From positions 1 to 64,000 of the forward strand of contig JBCKUK010000003.1 in the NCBI GenBank assembly GCA_038924905.1: a stretch of DNA of 64,000 nt. The letters are read 5' to 3'. Within the stretch, counting starts at the first letter, position 1. Each line of letters opens with the position of its first letter. Origin of the DNA: JBCKUK01 sp038924905. Its GTDB lineage: Bacteria > Pseudomonadota > Gammaproteobacteria > Burkholderiales > Methylophilaceae. The notes beneath the pieces are model-generated. The model searched no databases and was not told where the DNA came from. It saw nothing but the letters and a program-made list of their open reading frames with translations. Position numbers and translations under genes: made by a program. Below are positions 32,757-41,672 of the stretch, piece after piece.

Positions 32757-33644
32757 TTATTTGCGTCCGCCGGAGTCACGCATATATTTGAAAAACTCGG
32801 AACTAGGCTCCAACACCAGCACATCGCTTTTGCTTCTAAAGCTATTGCGATAAGCTTCCATGCTGCGGTAGAAAGAATAGAACTCTGGGCTCTTGCCATA
32901 AGCCTGGGCATAAATATCCGCCGCTCTGGCATCACCCTCACCCTTAACGCGCTGTGCTTCACGGAAGGCTTCAGCAATAATCACTTCACGTTGCTTATCT
33001 GCATCGGCACGAATTTTTTCTGACTCAGCAGCACCTTCAGAGCGCAGCTGATTGGCAATACGTTTGCGTTCCGAAATCATACGGTCATACACTGATTTGC
33101 TAATTTCTTCTGAGTAATCGACCCGTTTTAGGCGCACATCCACCACTTGTATACCAATTTGACGCGCTTCAATGTCGGCTTTTTTACGCAGGTTATCCAT
33201 AATTGCAGTGCGTTCGCCAGCAATCACATCATGCACAGTGCGCTTGCCAAACTCGTAACGGAAGCCTGCATTTACCACTTTAGAAAGCCTGTCTTCTGCG
33301 GCTGCTTCGCCCCCTTCCTTAATCGACACGTAGTATTTGGTAGGGTCAACAATGCGCCATTTTACAAACGAATCAACCATCATGTATTTGTTCTCGCTGG
33401 TGTTAAATTTTGCTGCCGCTTCCCAATCCAGGGTTACTATTCTTTTGTCAAAGTAACGTACGTTATCGAGTAACGGGATTTTAAGATAAAACCCGGGCTT
33501 TTTATTAACGTAAACAATCTCACCAAGACGGAACACCAGTACATATTCACGCTCATCTACAGTGAATACAGAAAAACTGAATAGGATGAGTGCAATGATA
33601 GGCGCGAGCAGTGCCGTACCCATATTTCTAAATAATTGGCTCAT
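32757..33644 (-). CDS. hflC: HflC, SPFH/band 7 modulator of FtsH protease
   Basis: 295 residues. One N-terminal membrane helix (LLAPIIALILFSFSVFTV) is followed by the band 7 domain (DEREYVLVFRLGEIVYVNKKPGFYLKIPLLDNVRYFDKRI) and a long charged coiled coil (RSEGAAESEKIRADADKQRE, then AQAYGKSPEFYSFYRSMEAYRNSF). With HflK it forms a large membrane cage around FtsH and limits degradation of membrane proteins. Its start overlaps the hflK stop by one base (TAATG), so translation is coupled. Confidence 0.96.
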   Translation of the reverse strand: MSQLFRNMGTALLAPIIALILFSFSVFTVDEREYVLVFRLGEIVYVNKKPGFYLKIPLLDNVRYFDKRIVTLDWEAAAKFNTSENKYMMVDSFVKWRIVDPTKYYVSIKEGGEAAAEDRLSKVVNAGFRYEFGKRTVHDVIAGERTAIMDNLRKKADIEARQIGIQVVDVRLKRVDYSEEISKSVYDRMISERKRIANQLRSEGAAESEKIRADADKQREVIIAEAFREAQRVKGEGDARAADIYAQAYGKSPEFYSFYRSMEAYRNSFRSKSDVLVLEPSSEFFKYMRDSGGRK

Positions 33645-34807
33645 TATCTACTCTCCCGATCACGGCCGCGGAAGGAGTCGCGTGAACGCTGCGCCTCCAA
33701 TTCAATTTGAGTCTGGCTAAGGCTCGCCGCTGGCGCTGGATTGACTGACGTGCCAGCTACAGTTGCTGCCAAGAGCTTGTCTAGTGGCAGATAAAGCAAG
33801 CTGTTCCCACCTTTTTGATCTATCACCACCTTGCTCACGCTGGACATAATTTGCTCCTGCATATCAATATACATGCGCTGACGGGTAACCTCCGGCGCAC
33901 GTTGATACTGGGTCAATATCTGCTCGAAACGGCTGGCATTACCCTTGGCTTCGTTTTCCACTTTAAGTTTATAGCCCGCCGCTTCCGCCGCGAGTCGTGA
34001 AGCATTACCACGCGCCTTGGGAATCACATCATTCGCGTAGGCCTGGCCTTCGTTAATTTGGCGCTGATAATCCTGATTAGCGCGGTTCACGTCTTCAAAT
34101 GCCTCTTGCACTTGCTCAGGTGGCTGGGCGCTTTGTAGCGAAACACTGGTGATTATTACACCTGTTTGATAGCTATCCAGAATCGCTTGCATGCGCTCCG
34201 ATGTATCAGCCAAGCCCTTTTGCAGCAAATCGTCCAGCTTGCTCTTGCCGACCACTTCACGAATCGCCGTTTCTGCCGCTGACATCACTGCATCATCTGT
34301 AGCACGATTATTGAACAGGTAGTCTTTGGCATTTTTCAGCTTATATTGCACCGCAAACTGTAAATCAATAATATTTTCGTCTTCAGTTAACATCAGGGCT
34401 TCTTTGGGATTCTTGGTTTTGCCACCCGTACCTTCTCCGCTCGTCCTGTAGCCCACTTCCAGGCGACGCACCTGTTCCATATTAACCACTTTAACCTTCT
34501 CAATAGGATATGGCCAATGCCAGCGCGGTCCCGGGTGGGTAGTGTTTGTGTATTTTCCGAAGTTTTGCTCTATGCCTAGCGAACCCTGATCAACGATGTA
34601 AAAACCAGTTGCGAACCAGATAATTACGATAAGACCAATGATCGGCAGGACTGCCCTGGCTTTATTATTGGAATCAGGACTCCGATTATCTCCGCCGCCT
34701 GACTTGCCAAACAAGGCATTCAACTTGCGGCTGAATTGACGCAATACCTCATCCAAATCAGGCAGGCCGCCATTGTTACGATTACCCCAACCGGGATCAT
34801 TTGCCAT
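33644..34807 (-). CDS. hflK: HflK, SPFH/band 7 modulator of FtsH protease
   Basis: 387 residues. A Gly/Asn-rich N-terminal tail with the family signature WGNRNNGGLPDLDEVLRQFS is followed by a membrane helix (AVLPIIGLIVIIWFATGFYIV), a band 7 domain (GSLGIEQNFGKYTNTTHPGPRWHWPYPIEKV) and a C-terminal coiled coil (YANDVIPKARGNASRLAAEA). It is the partner of HflC in the FtsH-regulating complex. It lies 38 bases after hflX in the hfq operon. Confidence 0.96.
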   Translation of the reverse strand: MANDPGWGNRNNGGLPDLDEVLRQFSRKLNALFGKSGGGDNRSPDSNNKARAVLPIIGLIVIIWFATGFYIVDQGSLGIEQNFGKYTNTTHPGPRWHWPYPIEKVKVVNMEQVRRLEVGYRTSGEGTGGKTKNPKEALMLTEDENIIDLQFAVQYKLKNAKDYLFNNRATDDAVMSAAETAIREVVGKSKLDDLLQKGLADTSERMQAILDSYQTGVIITSVSLQSAQPPEQVQEAFEDVNRANQDYQRQINEGQAYANDVIPKARGNASRLAAEAAGYKLKVENEAKGNASRFEQILTQYQRAPEVTRQRMYIDMQEQIMSSVSKVVIDQKGGNSLLYLPLDKLLAATVAGTSVNPAPAASLSQTQIELEAQRSRDSFRGRDRESR

Positions 34808-34845
34808 ACATTACTCCAAAGAAACTATTATCGAGAAAACTATTA

Positions 34846-36000
34846 TCAAACTGCCACGCTGGCCTGAGCCAATGACTCAATCGGTTTTTCAACCACTTTC
34901 TTTTCAAGCAAAGATTGCTGATGCTCCAGCATGACCTGACTTACTAAATCCAGGCCAGCGCCAGTTTTTGCAGAAACACGAACCTTGCAGATTCTACCAC
35001 ATTCATCGCGCTCCAGACCTGCCTCCAGGCCTAGTCTGTCTATCTGGTTCAGGATCAGCACATGAGAAACCTGGGCAGCGCCAATTTCCTCAAGCACGCG
35101 GTTCACCTGCAAAATCTGTTCATCACGATTATTGCTGGCCGCATCAACCACATGCAACAGCAAATCAGCTTGAGCAGTTTCTTCCAGAGTTGCACCGAAG
35201 GCCTCAACCAGAGCGTGCGGCAAATGCTTAATGAAACCTACAGTATCTGACAAAACAATTTGTCCACATTCAGGTACAAACAACTTGCGCGAAGTTGTAT
35301 CCAGTGTTGCAAACAGCTGGTTGGCTACATATACGCCCGACCGCGTTAGCTGATTAAACAGTGTGGATTTTCCTGCATTGGTATATCCCACCAGCGAAAC
35401 AGACATCACTTGCGAACGTTTGCGTGAGCGGCGCTGCATACCTCGCGTACGCTTCAGTTTATCCAGTTTTTCGCGCAAGCCTTTAATGCGAACTCGCAAC
35501 ATGCGGCGGTCCAACTCGAGCTGCTTTTCACCCGGCCCGCCACGCACACCAATACCGCCTTTTTGCCGCTCCAGGTGGGTCCAGCCGCGCACCAAACGCG
35601 TGGAAAGATGTTCCATCTGTGCCAGCTCAACCTGTAATTTACCTTCGTGACTTTGTGCGCGTTGAGCAAAAATATCGAGTATTAAACCGGTACGGTCCAG
35701 CACGCGACATTTAAGAAAGTCTTCCAGATTGCGCTGCTGGGACGGGCTTAGATCATGATTAAACACTGCCAGCTGTGACTCTGTGAGCTTTATTGCCACA
35801 GACAATTCTTCCACCTTGCCAGTACCAATAAAATACTTGGCATCAGGCCTCGCCCGACGACCTTCGATCGCGGTGCGAGCCTGCAAGCCAGCGCTGATAA
35901 CAAGCTGCCTCAGTTCATGCAAACTTTCTTTATAGTCTGGCTCACCAAAATCCAGACTCACCAACACGGCAGCGTTACCACCGCCCGGTCTATCAAACAT
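34846..36000 (-). CDS. hflX: Ribosome-associated GTPase HflX
   Basis: 384 residues. The N-terminal HflX domain (FIGTGKVEELS, FNHDLSPSQQRNLE and DRTGLILDIFAQRAQSHEGKLQVELAQ) is joined by a coiled linker to a GTPase domain with G1 GYTNAGKSTLFN, G3 DTVGFI and G4 NQID. HflX splits stalled 70S ribosomes after heat and other stress. The start MFDRPGGGNAAVLVSLDFGE fits. It follows hfq by 15 bases, as in most proteobacteria. Confidence 0.96.
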   Translation of the reverse strand: MFDRPGGGNAAVLVSLDFGEPDYKESLHELRQLVISAGLQARTAIEGRRARPDAKYFIGTGKVEELSVAIKLTESQLAVFNHDLSPSQQRNLEDFLKCRVLDRTGLILDIFAQRAQSHEGKLQVELAQMEHLSTRLVRGWTHLERQKGGIGVRGGPGEKQLELDRRMLRVRIKGLREKLDKLKRTRGMQRRSRKRSQVMSVSLVGYTNAGKSTLFNQLTRSGVYVANQLFATLDTTSRKLFVPECGQIVLSDTVGFIKHLPHALVEAFGATLEETAQADLLLHVVDAASNNRDEQILQVNRVLEEIGAAQVSHVLILNQIDRLGLEAGLERDECGRICKVRVSAKTGAGLDLVSQVMLEHQQSLLEKKVVEKPIESLAQASVAV

Positions 36001-36015
36001 TGCGTCTATCCAGCA

Positions 36016-36255
36016 TTACTCTTCGTCGGCATCGCTATGTGGAATAGTCACCGCACGCGCAGGTACGATAGTAGAAATAGCGTGCTTATAAACCATCTGG
36101 GTGACTGTATTTTTAAGCAGAATAACGTATTGATCAAAAGAATCTACCTGACCTTGCAGTTTGATGCCGTTCACCAGGTAAATCGAAACCGGCACATGTT
36201 CCTTACGTAGTGCATTCAAAAATGGGTCTTGTAGCATTTGCCCTTTAGCGTTCAT
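36016..36255 (-). CDS. hfq: RNA chaperone Hfq
   Basis: 79 residues. MLQDPFLNALRKEHVPVSIYLVNGIKLQGQVDSFDQYVILLKN (Sm1 with the proximal-face residues Q8-like, and the distal-face patch) is followed by TVTQMVYKHAISTIVPARAV (Sm2, the YKH proximal uridine site). The C-terminal tail is short, ending SDADEE. It forms hexamers that pair small RNAs with mRNAs. AGGAGC is 7 bases upstream of the start. It heads the hfq-hflX-hflK-hflC-DUF2065-hisZ-purA cluster. The AT-rich 126 bases up to gltX should hold its promoter. Confidence 0.98.
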   Translation of the reverse strand: MNAKGQMLQDPFLNALRKEHVPVSIYLVNGIKLQGQVDSFDQYVILLKNTVTQMVYKHAISTIVPARAVTIPHSDADEE

Positions 36256-36381
36256 TTTTCAGCTCCTATTCCTGAGAGTCTTATAATATATTTAACACAA
36301 TGTGAATTAAACCACTTTCACCGGCTTATCACTACACATTTAGGACTGCCTACCCCCTACTTTGTTCTACCAGCCAACAAA

Positions 36382-37773
36382 TTAAATCAAGCCGTAGATA
36401 CGCGCCAAGGTTTCGTCTTTGCCCAACAAGCTCATCACCGCATCAATGCCGGGCGACTGTGTACCGCCGGTCACCGCCACCCGTAGCGGCATGGCCACTT
36501 GAGGGAATTTAAGGCCGTTGCTGGTCACTGCATGCTCAATAGCGGCGTGTATAGCCTCTACCGTCCATTCAATAGCTGCCAATTGGCCCGCCAGCGCTTT
36601 GATAACAGGCATAATTTCCGGCGTTACATGCTTTTCTACTGCGGCTGCATCGGGCGCAGGTCTATGGTAAAAATAGGCAACACTTTCCGCCAGCTCATTC
36701 AGGTTGTTTGCACGCTCGCGGTATAGATTGATAGCATCAGCCAATACTGGCTGCGCTTTAACTATGATACCCAAAGCGGCAAGACGCCGAGTGGCTTCCG
36801 ATACCAGCCGATCAATTTCCGCATGCTTGATGTAGTGCGCATTCAGCCAATTGAGTTTTTCAGTGTTGAACTGCGCTGCAGATGACGTAATGTGATTAAG
36901 GTCAAACCACTCGCAGAACTGCGCCATGCTAAAAATTTCTTCATCGCCGTGCGACCAACCCAAGCGTGCCAGGTAATTCAATACCGCCTCAGGCAAATAG
37001 CCATCTTCGTCATATTGCGTGACACTCACAGCGCCGTGACGCTTGGATAGCTTATGGCCGTCATCGCCCAAAATCATCGAAAGATGCGCATACTGCGGAA
37101 CCGTTGCACCCAGCGCTTTGAGCATATTAATTTGACGTGGCGTATTGTTGACATGATCATCGCCGCGTATCACTTGCGTAATGCCCATTTCCCAGTCATC
37201 CACCGCCACGCAGAAGTTGTAGGTAGGCGTGCCTTCTGCACGTGCGATGATTAAATCGTCCAGCTCTTCATTAGAAATCTCAATGCGGCCTTTAACCAGG
37301 TCATCCCAAACCACAGTGCCAGATTGTGGATTTTTAAAACGCACCACAGGTGGAATCCCCGTAGGAATGGCCGGCAAGGTCTTGCCTGGTTCCGGCCGCC
37401 AACGCCCGTTATAACGGGGTTTAATGCCTTCGGCCATTTGCCGCTCACGTAGAGCATCCAACTCTTCCTTGCTGCAATAGCAGTGGTAAGCCGTGCCCTC
37501 GTCCAGCATTTTTTGAATTACTTGCCGGTAGCGATCCATGCGCTGCGTTTGGTAAATCGGGCCTTCATCCCAGTTGAGACCCAGCCAGTTCATGCCATCA
37601 AGAATAGCTTGCATGGCCTCAGGTGTAGAGCGTGCCAGATCGGTATCTTCAATGCGTAATATAAAACTGCCGCCATGCTTGCGCGCATAGGCCCACGAGA
37701 ACAAGGCGGTGCGAGCGCCACCAATATGCAGAAATCCGGTAGGGCTGGGAGCAAAACGTGTGCGAACTGTCAT
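36382..37773 (-). CDS. gltX: Glutamyl-tRNA synthetase
   Basis: 463 residues from ATG 37773 (MTVRTRFAPSPTGFLHIGGARTALFSWAYA). An upstream in-frame ATG adds an unlikely 17-residue extension. It has class I HIGH-type HIGG, the KLSKR motif (GHKLSKRHGA), and the YNFCVAVDDWEMGITQVIRGDDHVNNTPRQ insertion. The C-terminal anticodon domain follows. It charges tRNA-Glu; a cognate tRNA-Glu(TTC) lies at 5088. It is on the same strand as hfq but separated by 126 bases. Confidence 0.97.
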   Translation of the reverse strand: MTVRTRFAPSPTGFLHIGGARTALFSWAYARKHGGSFILRIEDTDLARSTPEAMQAILDGMNWLGLNWDEGPIYQTQRMDRYRQVIQKMLDEGTAYHCYCSKEELDALRERQMAEGIKPRYNGRWRPEPGKTLPAIPTGIPPVVRFKNPQSGTVVWDDLVKGRIEISNEELDDLIIARAEGTPTYNFCVAVDDWEMGITQVIRGDDHVNNTPRQINMLKALGATVPQYAHLSMILGDDGHKLSKRHGAVSVTQYDEDGYLPEAVLNYLARLGWSHGDEEIFSMAQFCEWFDLNHITSSAAQFNTEKLNWLNAHYIKHAEIDRLVSEATRRLAALGIIVKAQPVLADAINLYRERANNLNELAESVAYFYHRPAPDAAAVEKHVTPEIMPVIKALAGQLAAIEWTVEAIHAAIEHAVTSNGLKFPQVAMPLRVAVTGGTQSPGIDAVMSLLGKDETLARIYGLI

Positions 37774-37879
37774 GAAATTTAAGCTGACTAAAAAGTCTAC
37801 AATTTTACCACGTAGAAACTGCAATCCATTTAGCCTGGAGTTTTTTTAACCGGGACTTTAAACTTGAAAGGTTAAAAGC

Positions 37880-38149
37880 TTAATTGGCTTGCCAGCCCCC
37901 ACCAAGCGCTTTAAACAAGTCAACTGTCGCCACCAGTCGCGCTTGGCGGCTTTGAGTATAGGCCAGCGCAGCATCGTTATAGACTCTTTGCGAATCCAGC
38001 ACGTCCAGATAAGCTGAATAACCTGACTTATAGCGATTTTCAGCAATATCCAGAGCCTTCCTGGCGGCTTTCTGACTATCATCCAGCGCCGCTTCCCGCT
38101 CCGCACTCTGACGCAAGGTAACTAATGCGTCATTCACTTCTCTAAATGC
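37880..38149 (-). pseudogene. C-terminal stub of a TolC/NodT-type outer-membrane efflux protein
   Basis: The frame reads AFREVNDALVTLRQSAERE, then KALDIAENRYKSGYSAYLDVLDSQRVYNDAALAYTQSRQARLVATVDLFKALGGGWQAN and a stop, the classic last helical pair of NodT-family RND efflux channels. At ~38149 homology ends and unrelated sequence begins (TGTCCATTATTTCCAGCAG on the minus strand), suggesting insertion-element damage. About 90 of ~470 residues remain. No pump genes are nearby. Confidence 0.8.
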
Positions 38150-38320
38150 GGTGACCCCTGCTGGAAATAATGGACACTTTTTTATCGTATAAAATGCCCC
38201 AAAGAGAGTAGATTTGGAGATGGGTGAGTACACTTACCTATGCGCGAGGCGAGCGAACCTATGATTTCCCCGGCGCTCAACGCGGACGCTGGTGACCACT
38301 TTCGATAAATAGGGGGTGTT

Positions 38321-40051
38321 ATGAAACAACAACGAATAAAAAATCACGCTTTATATCTGGCACTTCCAGCCAAGACCAAGTCTTTTTCCTTCCAAGTCTT
38401 GCTCTCCTTGTTATTCCTTGGCAATACGCTGATAGCGTCTGCGGGTATCTGCGACAGAACCTGGGACGCAGGCAAACTGATGCAGATAAGTCAAGCCAAC
38501 AGCCTAGATTACGCTCTGCAACTCAAAAATCAAGCGGCAACTGAAACAGTGGACACGATCACTGTCGCACAGTTTCAGGCGTTTTATGAAGCCAACCAAG
38601 CCATTGTAAAAACAACAAACCTAATGCCAACATTTATTATCTGCGACAACCAGGACCCTAATGCTTTTGCCATGGGAACCAATCAGGGCATGGTAGTCGG
38701 CGTGACCTTGGGTTTACTCAAGCTTGTTGATGGCGACAGGGACATGGCGGCGCAAGTTCTTGGTCATGAATATACGCACCATATCAAAGGCCATCGTGCC
38801 AATGCACAAGTACGAGACAGCGTGCTGAACCTGCTGGGGTTGGTGGCAGGTATCGCGCTGGAAAACGCGTTACAGAAAAAGTATCACATTCAAAACGCGG
38901 GCTACAGGATAAGCGAACTCAGCACTGGGCTGATCTCAAGAAAATTCGACCGCGACCAGGAGCGCGAAGCCGATTCTGAAGGCCTGAAATATATGATGCA
39001 GGCTGGCTTTAGCCCTGCCGGGGCGACACGGCTTACCGAGAAGATGAATAAGGTCGGCGGTGGCTCAGGCTCGTTCTTTGATAGCCATCCCGGCTGGGTA
39101 GAGCGGGAAGCACGCCTCAAAACAATGATCGCACAGAGCGCCGAAGCACAGCAGATCCTCGCCTCCCAGGGTGAATACACCAAGCTTGCACGATCTGACC
39201 GCCAGCAGGTGGCAAAAGACCTGCAGATCGCCGCACTGCAACCCACCTACCAAAGTACCGATGCTGAAAAGAGCTTCAATGATGCATTGCAGGCATTAGC
39301 GCGAAAAGACTATGCCGAAGCCGTCAGGCATTTAAGGGCAGCGGCAGATGCAGGGCACGCTGTGGCCCAGGCTGGCTTGGGGCACATGTATTTAATTGGT
39401 CAGGGTGGCCTACCCATAGACAAGAAAGAAGCTGTACGTTTATTTAGGCTTTCAGCAGACCAAGGGAATGTAATGGGGCAAAATAACCTTGGTATGGCTT
39501 ATTCAATTGGCGATGGTGTAAGTAAGGATTATGCTCAAGCACTTAAGCTTTTTAACTTATCTGCTGCACAAGGTCACCCCTCAGCACTTGCCAACATTGG
39601 AAATATGTATGCACGGGGGTTGGGCGTAAGTAGAAATATGGATGAAGCTATTCGTCTTTTTCGCTTATCGGCAGACCAAGGGAATGTAATGGGGCAACAC
39701 AATTTAGCGTATGCGTACCAGATCGGTGATGGTGTCAACAAGGATTATTTACACGCTGTGAGGTTCTATAAGTTAGCCTCAGACCAAGGGTATTCATTAT
39801 CTCAGGCTAACCTTGGAATAATGTATTTCCAAGGTTATGGTGTCGATAAGGACTACACCGAAGCTGCCAGGCTATGTCGCCTGGCGGCGGCACAAGGCAA
39901 CGCAGCAGGCGAAAACTGCATAGGTTATATGTTACTCAATGGAGCTGGTGTGAAAAAAAATGTGGACGAAGCAGTTGTCTGGCTTCGCAAAGCAGCTAGT
40001 AGCGGCGACCCCTCTGCGATTGCAATCCTGAAAAAATTAAGGTTAATGTAA
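38321..40051 (+). CDS. Exported M48-family metalloprotease with Sel1-like repeats
   Basis: 576 residues. A hydrophobic signal (FQVLLSLLFLGNTLIASAG) is preceded by a basic stretch of ~20 residues. Residues ~60-290 are an M48 peptidase of the BepA/LoiP kind: zinc motif LGHEYTHHIKGH (~148) and third ligand in FDRDQEREADSEGLKYMMQAG. Residues ~310-575 contain seven Sel1 repeats (e.g. AVRLFRLSADQGNVMGQNNLGMAYSIGDGVSKD), two of them nearly identical in DNA (39450 and 39670). Periplasmic M48 proteases clear misassembled outer-membrane proteins, and BepA carries TPRs in the same place, so Sel1 repeats may play that partner-binding role. ATG 38321 has AGGGGG upstream. It stands between two damaged regions. 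Confidence 0.82.
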   Translation: MKQQRIKNHALYLALPAKTKSFSFQVLLSLLFLGNTLIASAGICDRTWDAGKLMQISQANSLDYALQLKNQAATETVDTITVAQFQAFYEANQAIVKTTNLMPTFIICDNQDPNAFAMGTNQGMVVGVTLGLLKLVDGDRDMAAQVLGHEYTHHIKGHRANAQVRDSVLNLLGLVAGIALENALQKKYHIQNAGYRISELSTGLISRKFDRDQEREADSEGLKYMMQAGFSPAGATRLTEKMNKVGGGSGSFFDSHPGWVEREARLKTMIAQSAEAQQILASQGEYTKLARSDRQQVAKDLQIAALQPTYQSTDAEKSFNDALQALARKDYAEAVRHLRAAADAGHAVAQAGLGHMYLIGQGGLPIDKKEAVRLFRLSADQGNVMGQNNLGMAYSIGDGVSKDYAQALKLFNLSAAQGHPSALANIGNMYARGLGVSRNMDEAIRLFRLSADQGNVMGQHNLAYAYQIGDGVNKDYLHAVRFYKLASDQGYSLSQANLGIMYFQGYGVDKDYTEAARLCRLAAAQGNAAGENCIGYMLLNGAGVKKNVDEAVVWLRKAASSGDPSAIAILKKLRLM

Positions 40052-40214
40052 TTCCGCTTAAGTCCAAAATACAAGCGGCGTGACGGGCGGTAAGATGCCA
40101 CAACAACGGATAGTGCAATTCCGGTGTTGTTCATAATCCATGCTGGATAGCGGAAAGCTGATGTGTCCCGTGGGGCGCTAGTGGGGCACTTGCTAGTAAA
40201 AATCCACGATAAAG

Positions 40215-40240
40215 CGCGACCCTTATGTCAAACGTTAGGC
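40215..40240 (+). repeat. Right half of an integron attC site (R' box GTTAGGC)
   Basis: TTATGTCAAACGTTAGGC ends in the integrase core GTTRRRY (GTTAGGC, 40234-40240), with an L'-like TCAAACG before it. No matching R'' core is seen in the 150 bases to the left, so the site is truncated. It marks the upstream edge of the cassette that follows. Confidence 0.6.
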
Positions 40241-40252
40241 GGTAAGCCGGTG

Positions 40253-40825
40253 ATGGCGCAACTTACGAAACGCGTTGTAGCTCAGCGACAGTTGGTCGCC
40301 TCAATTCGCTTGCTCTACGACGGAGCCGATCTGGTTCCCGTTTACTCGCTTGCTGCGAATGCTTGGGAAATCATTGACACCTTGGCGACTCGCGCGGGCG
40401 TAGACAGCATTTCCAATCAGACCCGTAAACACATTCCTCTCGGCAAAGACCTGAAGTTCAAATACATCAATTCGCCCTACCGCAACTTCTTTAAACACGC
40501 GGATAGGGACCCCGACGCTTCGCTTCCTTCGCTGAAGGATGAAAACGTCGAATCAATTGTTTTTCTCGCGGTTGAGGACTACTTGCGACTGTTTGGAATG
40601 TCGCCGGTTGAGTTTCAAGTGTACCAGCTCTGGTATCTTGCAAAGAATGAAGAGAAGTTATCGACCGATGCTATGGGCCGCGTTCTTGATGACATTCGGG
40701 AAGTTTTTCCGAACATTCGGAGCCTCACACGAGGAGAACAACTCTCTATGGCTCGTTCAGTCCTGGCGTCGGCTCATAAGGACGGTGATCTCAGGAACGA
40801 TCCACGAACGGAGGGATACCTGTGA
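40253..40825 (+). CDS. Hypothetical protein of an orphan integron gene cassette
   Basis: 190 residues from ATG 40253 (MAQLTKRVVAQRQLVASIRL). A longer frame begins upstream but would read through the attC core, so I prefer this start. The sequence is mostly helical: VYSLAANAWEIIDTLATRAG, YINSPYRNFFKHADRDPD, IVFLAVEDYLRLFGMSPVEFQVYQLWYL. I recognise no catalytic motif. The N-terminal pattern resembles proteins of unknown function that occur repeatedly in integron cassettes, but I cannot verify this. The gene starts 13 bases after a GTTAGGC core and ends 55 bases before a GCCTAAC core, the exact build of a cassette. No integrase gene is in the window. Base composition is close to its surroundings. 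Confidence 0.65.
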   Translation: MAQLTKRVVAQRQLVASIRLLYDGADLVPVYSLAANAWEIIDTLATRAGVDSISNQTRKHIPLGKDLKFKYINSPYRNFFKHADRDPDASLPSLKDENVESIVFLAVEDYLRLFGMSPVEFQVYQLWYLAKNEEKLSTDAMGRVLDDIREVFPNIRSLTRGEQLSMARSVLASAHKDGDLRNDPRTEGYL

Positions 40826-40880
40826 ACATTTGGGGCTTGCCGCCAGAAGCTCGCGGTCAGGGCTTGCAATCATACATTCA

Positions 40881-40905
40881 GCCTAACCCTGCATTCGAGA
40901 GGGGC
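40881..40905 (+). repeat. Left half of an integron attC site (R'' box GCCTAAC)
   Basis: GCCTAACCCTGCATTCGAG begins with GCCTAAC (40881-40887), the exact reverse complement of the GTTAGGC core at 40234, followed by an L''-like TTCGAG. The right half expected within 60-140 bases is not present, so the site is cut soon after 40905. Confidence 0.6.
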
Positions 40906-41445
40906 AGTAACCTTCCCCCAAAATAGATGACACCTCCGATAGAGTTGGTCTCGATGATTTTCCTGAGATTGAAATAAGTTTCGTTGGTAATTTCGTTGAA
41001 TTTTTTACGCATGTCTCGCCCGAGAGCAAGACGGTGGCCGAGAATAAGGCCAAGGCAGAAAAGTGACGGGGGTCTTGGTTAAAAAAACTAATAACTGCTC
41101 GTCTAAAACACAGTGTAAGGGTAACAATGGGTCCCATCGAACCAAAAACGGGGTGATGGGGGTATGGTGGGGTCGGTATTTGGTGAAAATCAGATGGGGT
41201 ATGGGGTGCTGGGTTGCGATGGTGTGCATGGTGCGAGCTGAGGGGATGGTAGGGAGAATGGAGCTGCTAATGTTGCTAGAGAGGTATAACCCGACGGTTC
41301 TACTGCGCAAGAGCACAGGCTGGAGACTGAGATGGTGGTCGAGAGGAGAGAATTTCCCGGTTACACGCAGGGAAATATTTATGGGTATGTTCTTGGATAT
41401 GTATAGTAATAAATATACTTAAGAAGCTCTTGTTTGCTAGATGAC
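40906..41445. other. No convincing gene; possible coding debris and a G-rich, C-poor stretch
   Basis: At 40921-41065 both strands give protein-like short frames. The plus strand has DFPEIEISFVGNFVEFFTHV to a stop at 41065, and the minus strand from 41012 has MRKKFNEITNETYFNLRKII. I cannot decide which, if either, is a remnant. From ~41080 to 41345 the plus strand is rich in G and poor in C, with runs such as GGGGTGATGGGGG and GGGGTATGGGG, unlike the rest of the window. The longer open frames there have no family features. Confidence 0.4.
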
Positions 41446-41533
41446 TGGCGGAAGCGGTGAGATTCGAACTCACGAAGGGTTGCCCCTCGCTAGTTTTCAA
41501 GACTAGTGCCTTCAACCACTCGGCCACGCTTCC
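41446..41533 (-). tRNA. tRNA-Ser(TGA)
   Basis: 88 bases on the minus strand with the class II variable arm. The acceptor stem is GGAAGCG/CGCTTCC, discriminator G and CCA encoded. The anticodon loop CTTGAAA gives TGA, and the T arm is GTTCGAATC. It lies at the right edge of the accessory stretch that holds the orphan cassette. I see no integrase next to it. Confidence 0.96.
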
Positions 41534-41672
41534 ACTATATTTTACTAATTGCATTACAACAGTTTTGACTCCGACATAACGTTCGCTATGCTCACATTAG
41601 TCTGCACCGCAATTGTCTTACGACTGTTGTTGCGCCACAGTTACAGCGCTGCGCATTTTAGCACGACAGCTA

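Noticed and set aside
38161..38310. Insertion sequence between the efflux stub and the M48 gene
   Set aside because: The break and the motif TGGACAC suggest an element end, but I found no transposase frame or matching inverted end, so no element is claimed.
41063..41422. 119-residue open frame on the plus strand in the G-rich stretch
   Set aside because: Composition is driven by the G-rich DNA (many Gly, Trp, Arg, Met), there is no ribosome-binding site, and no domain pattern is visible.
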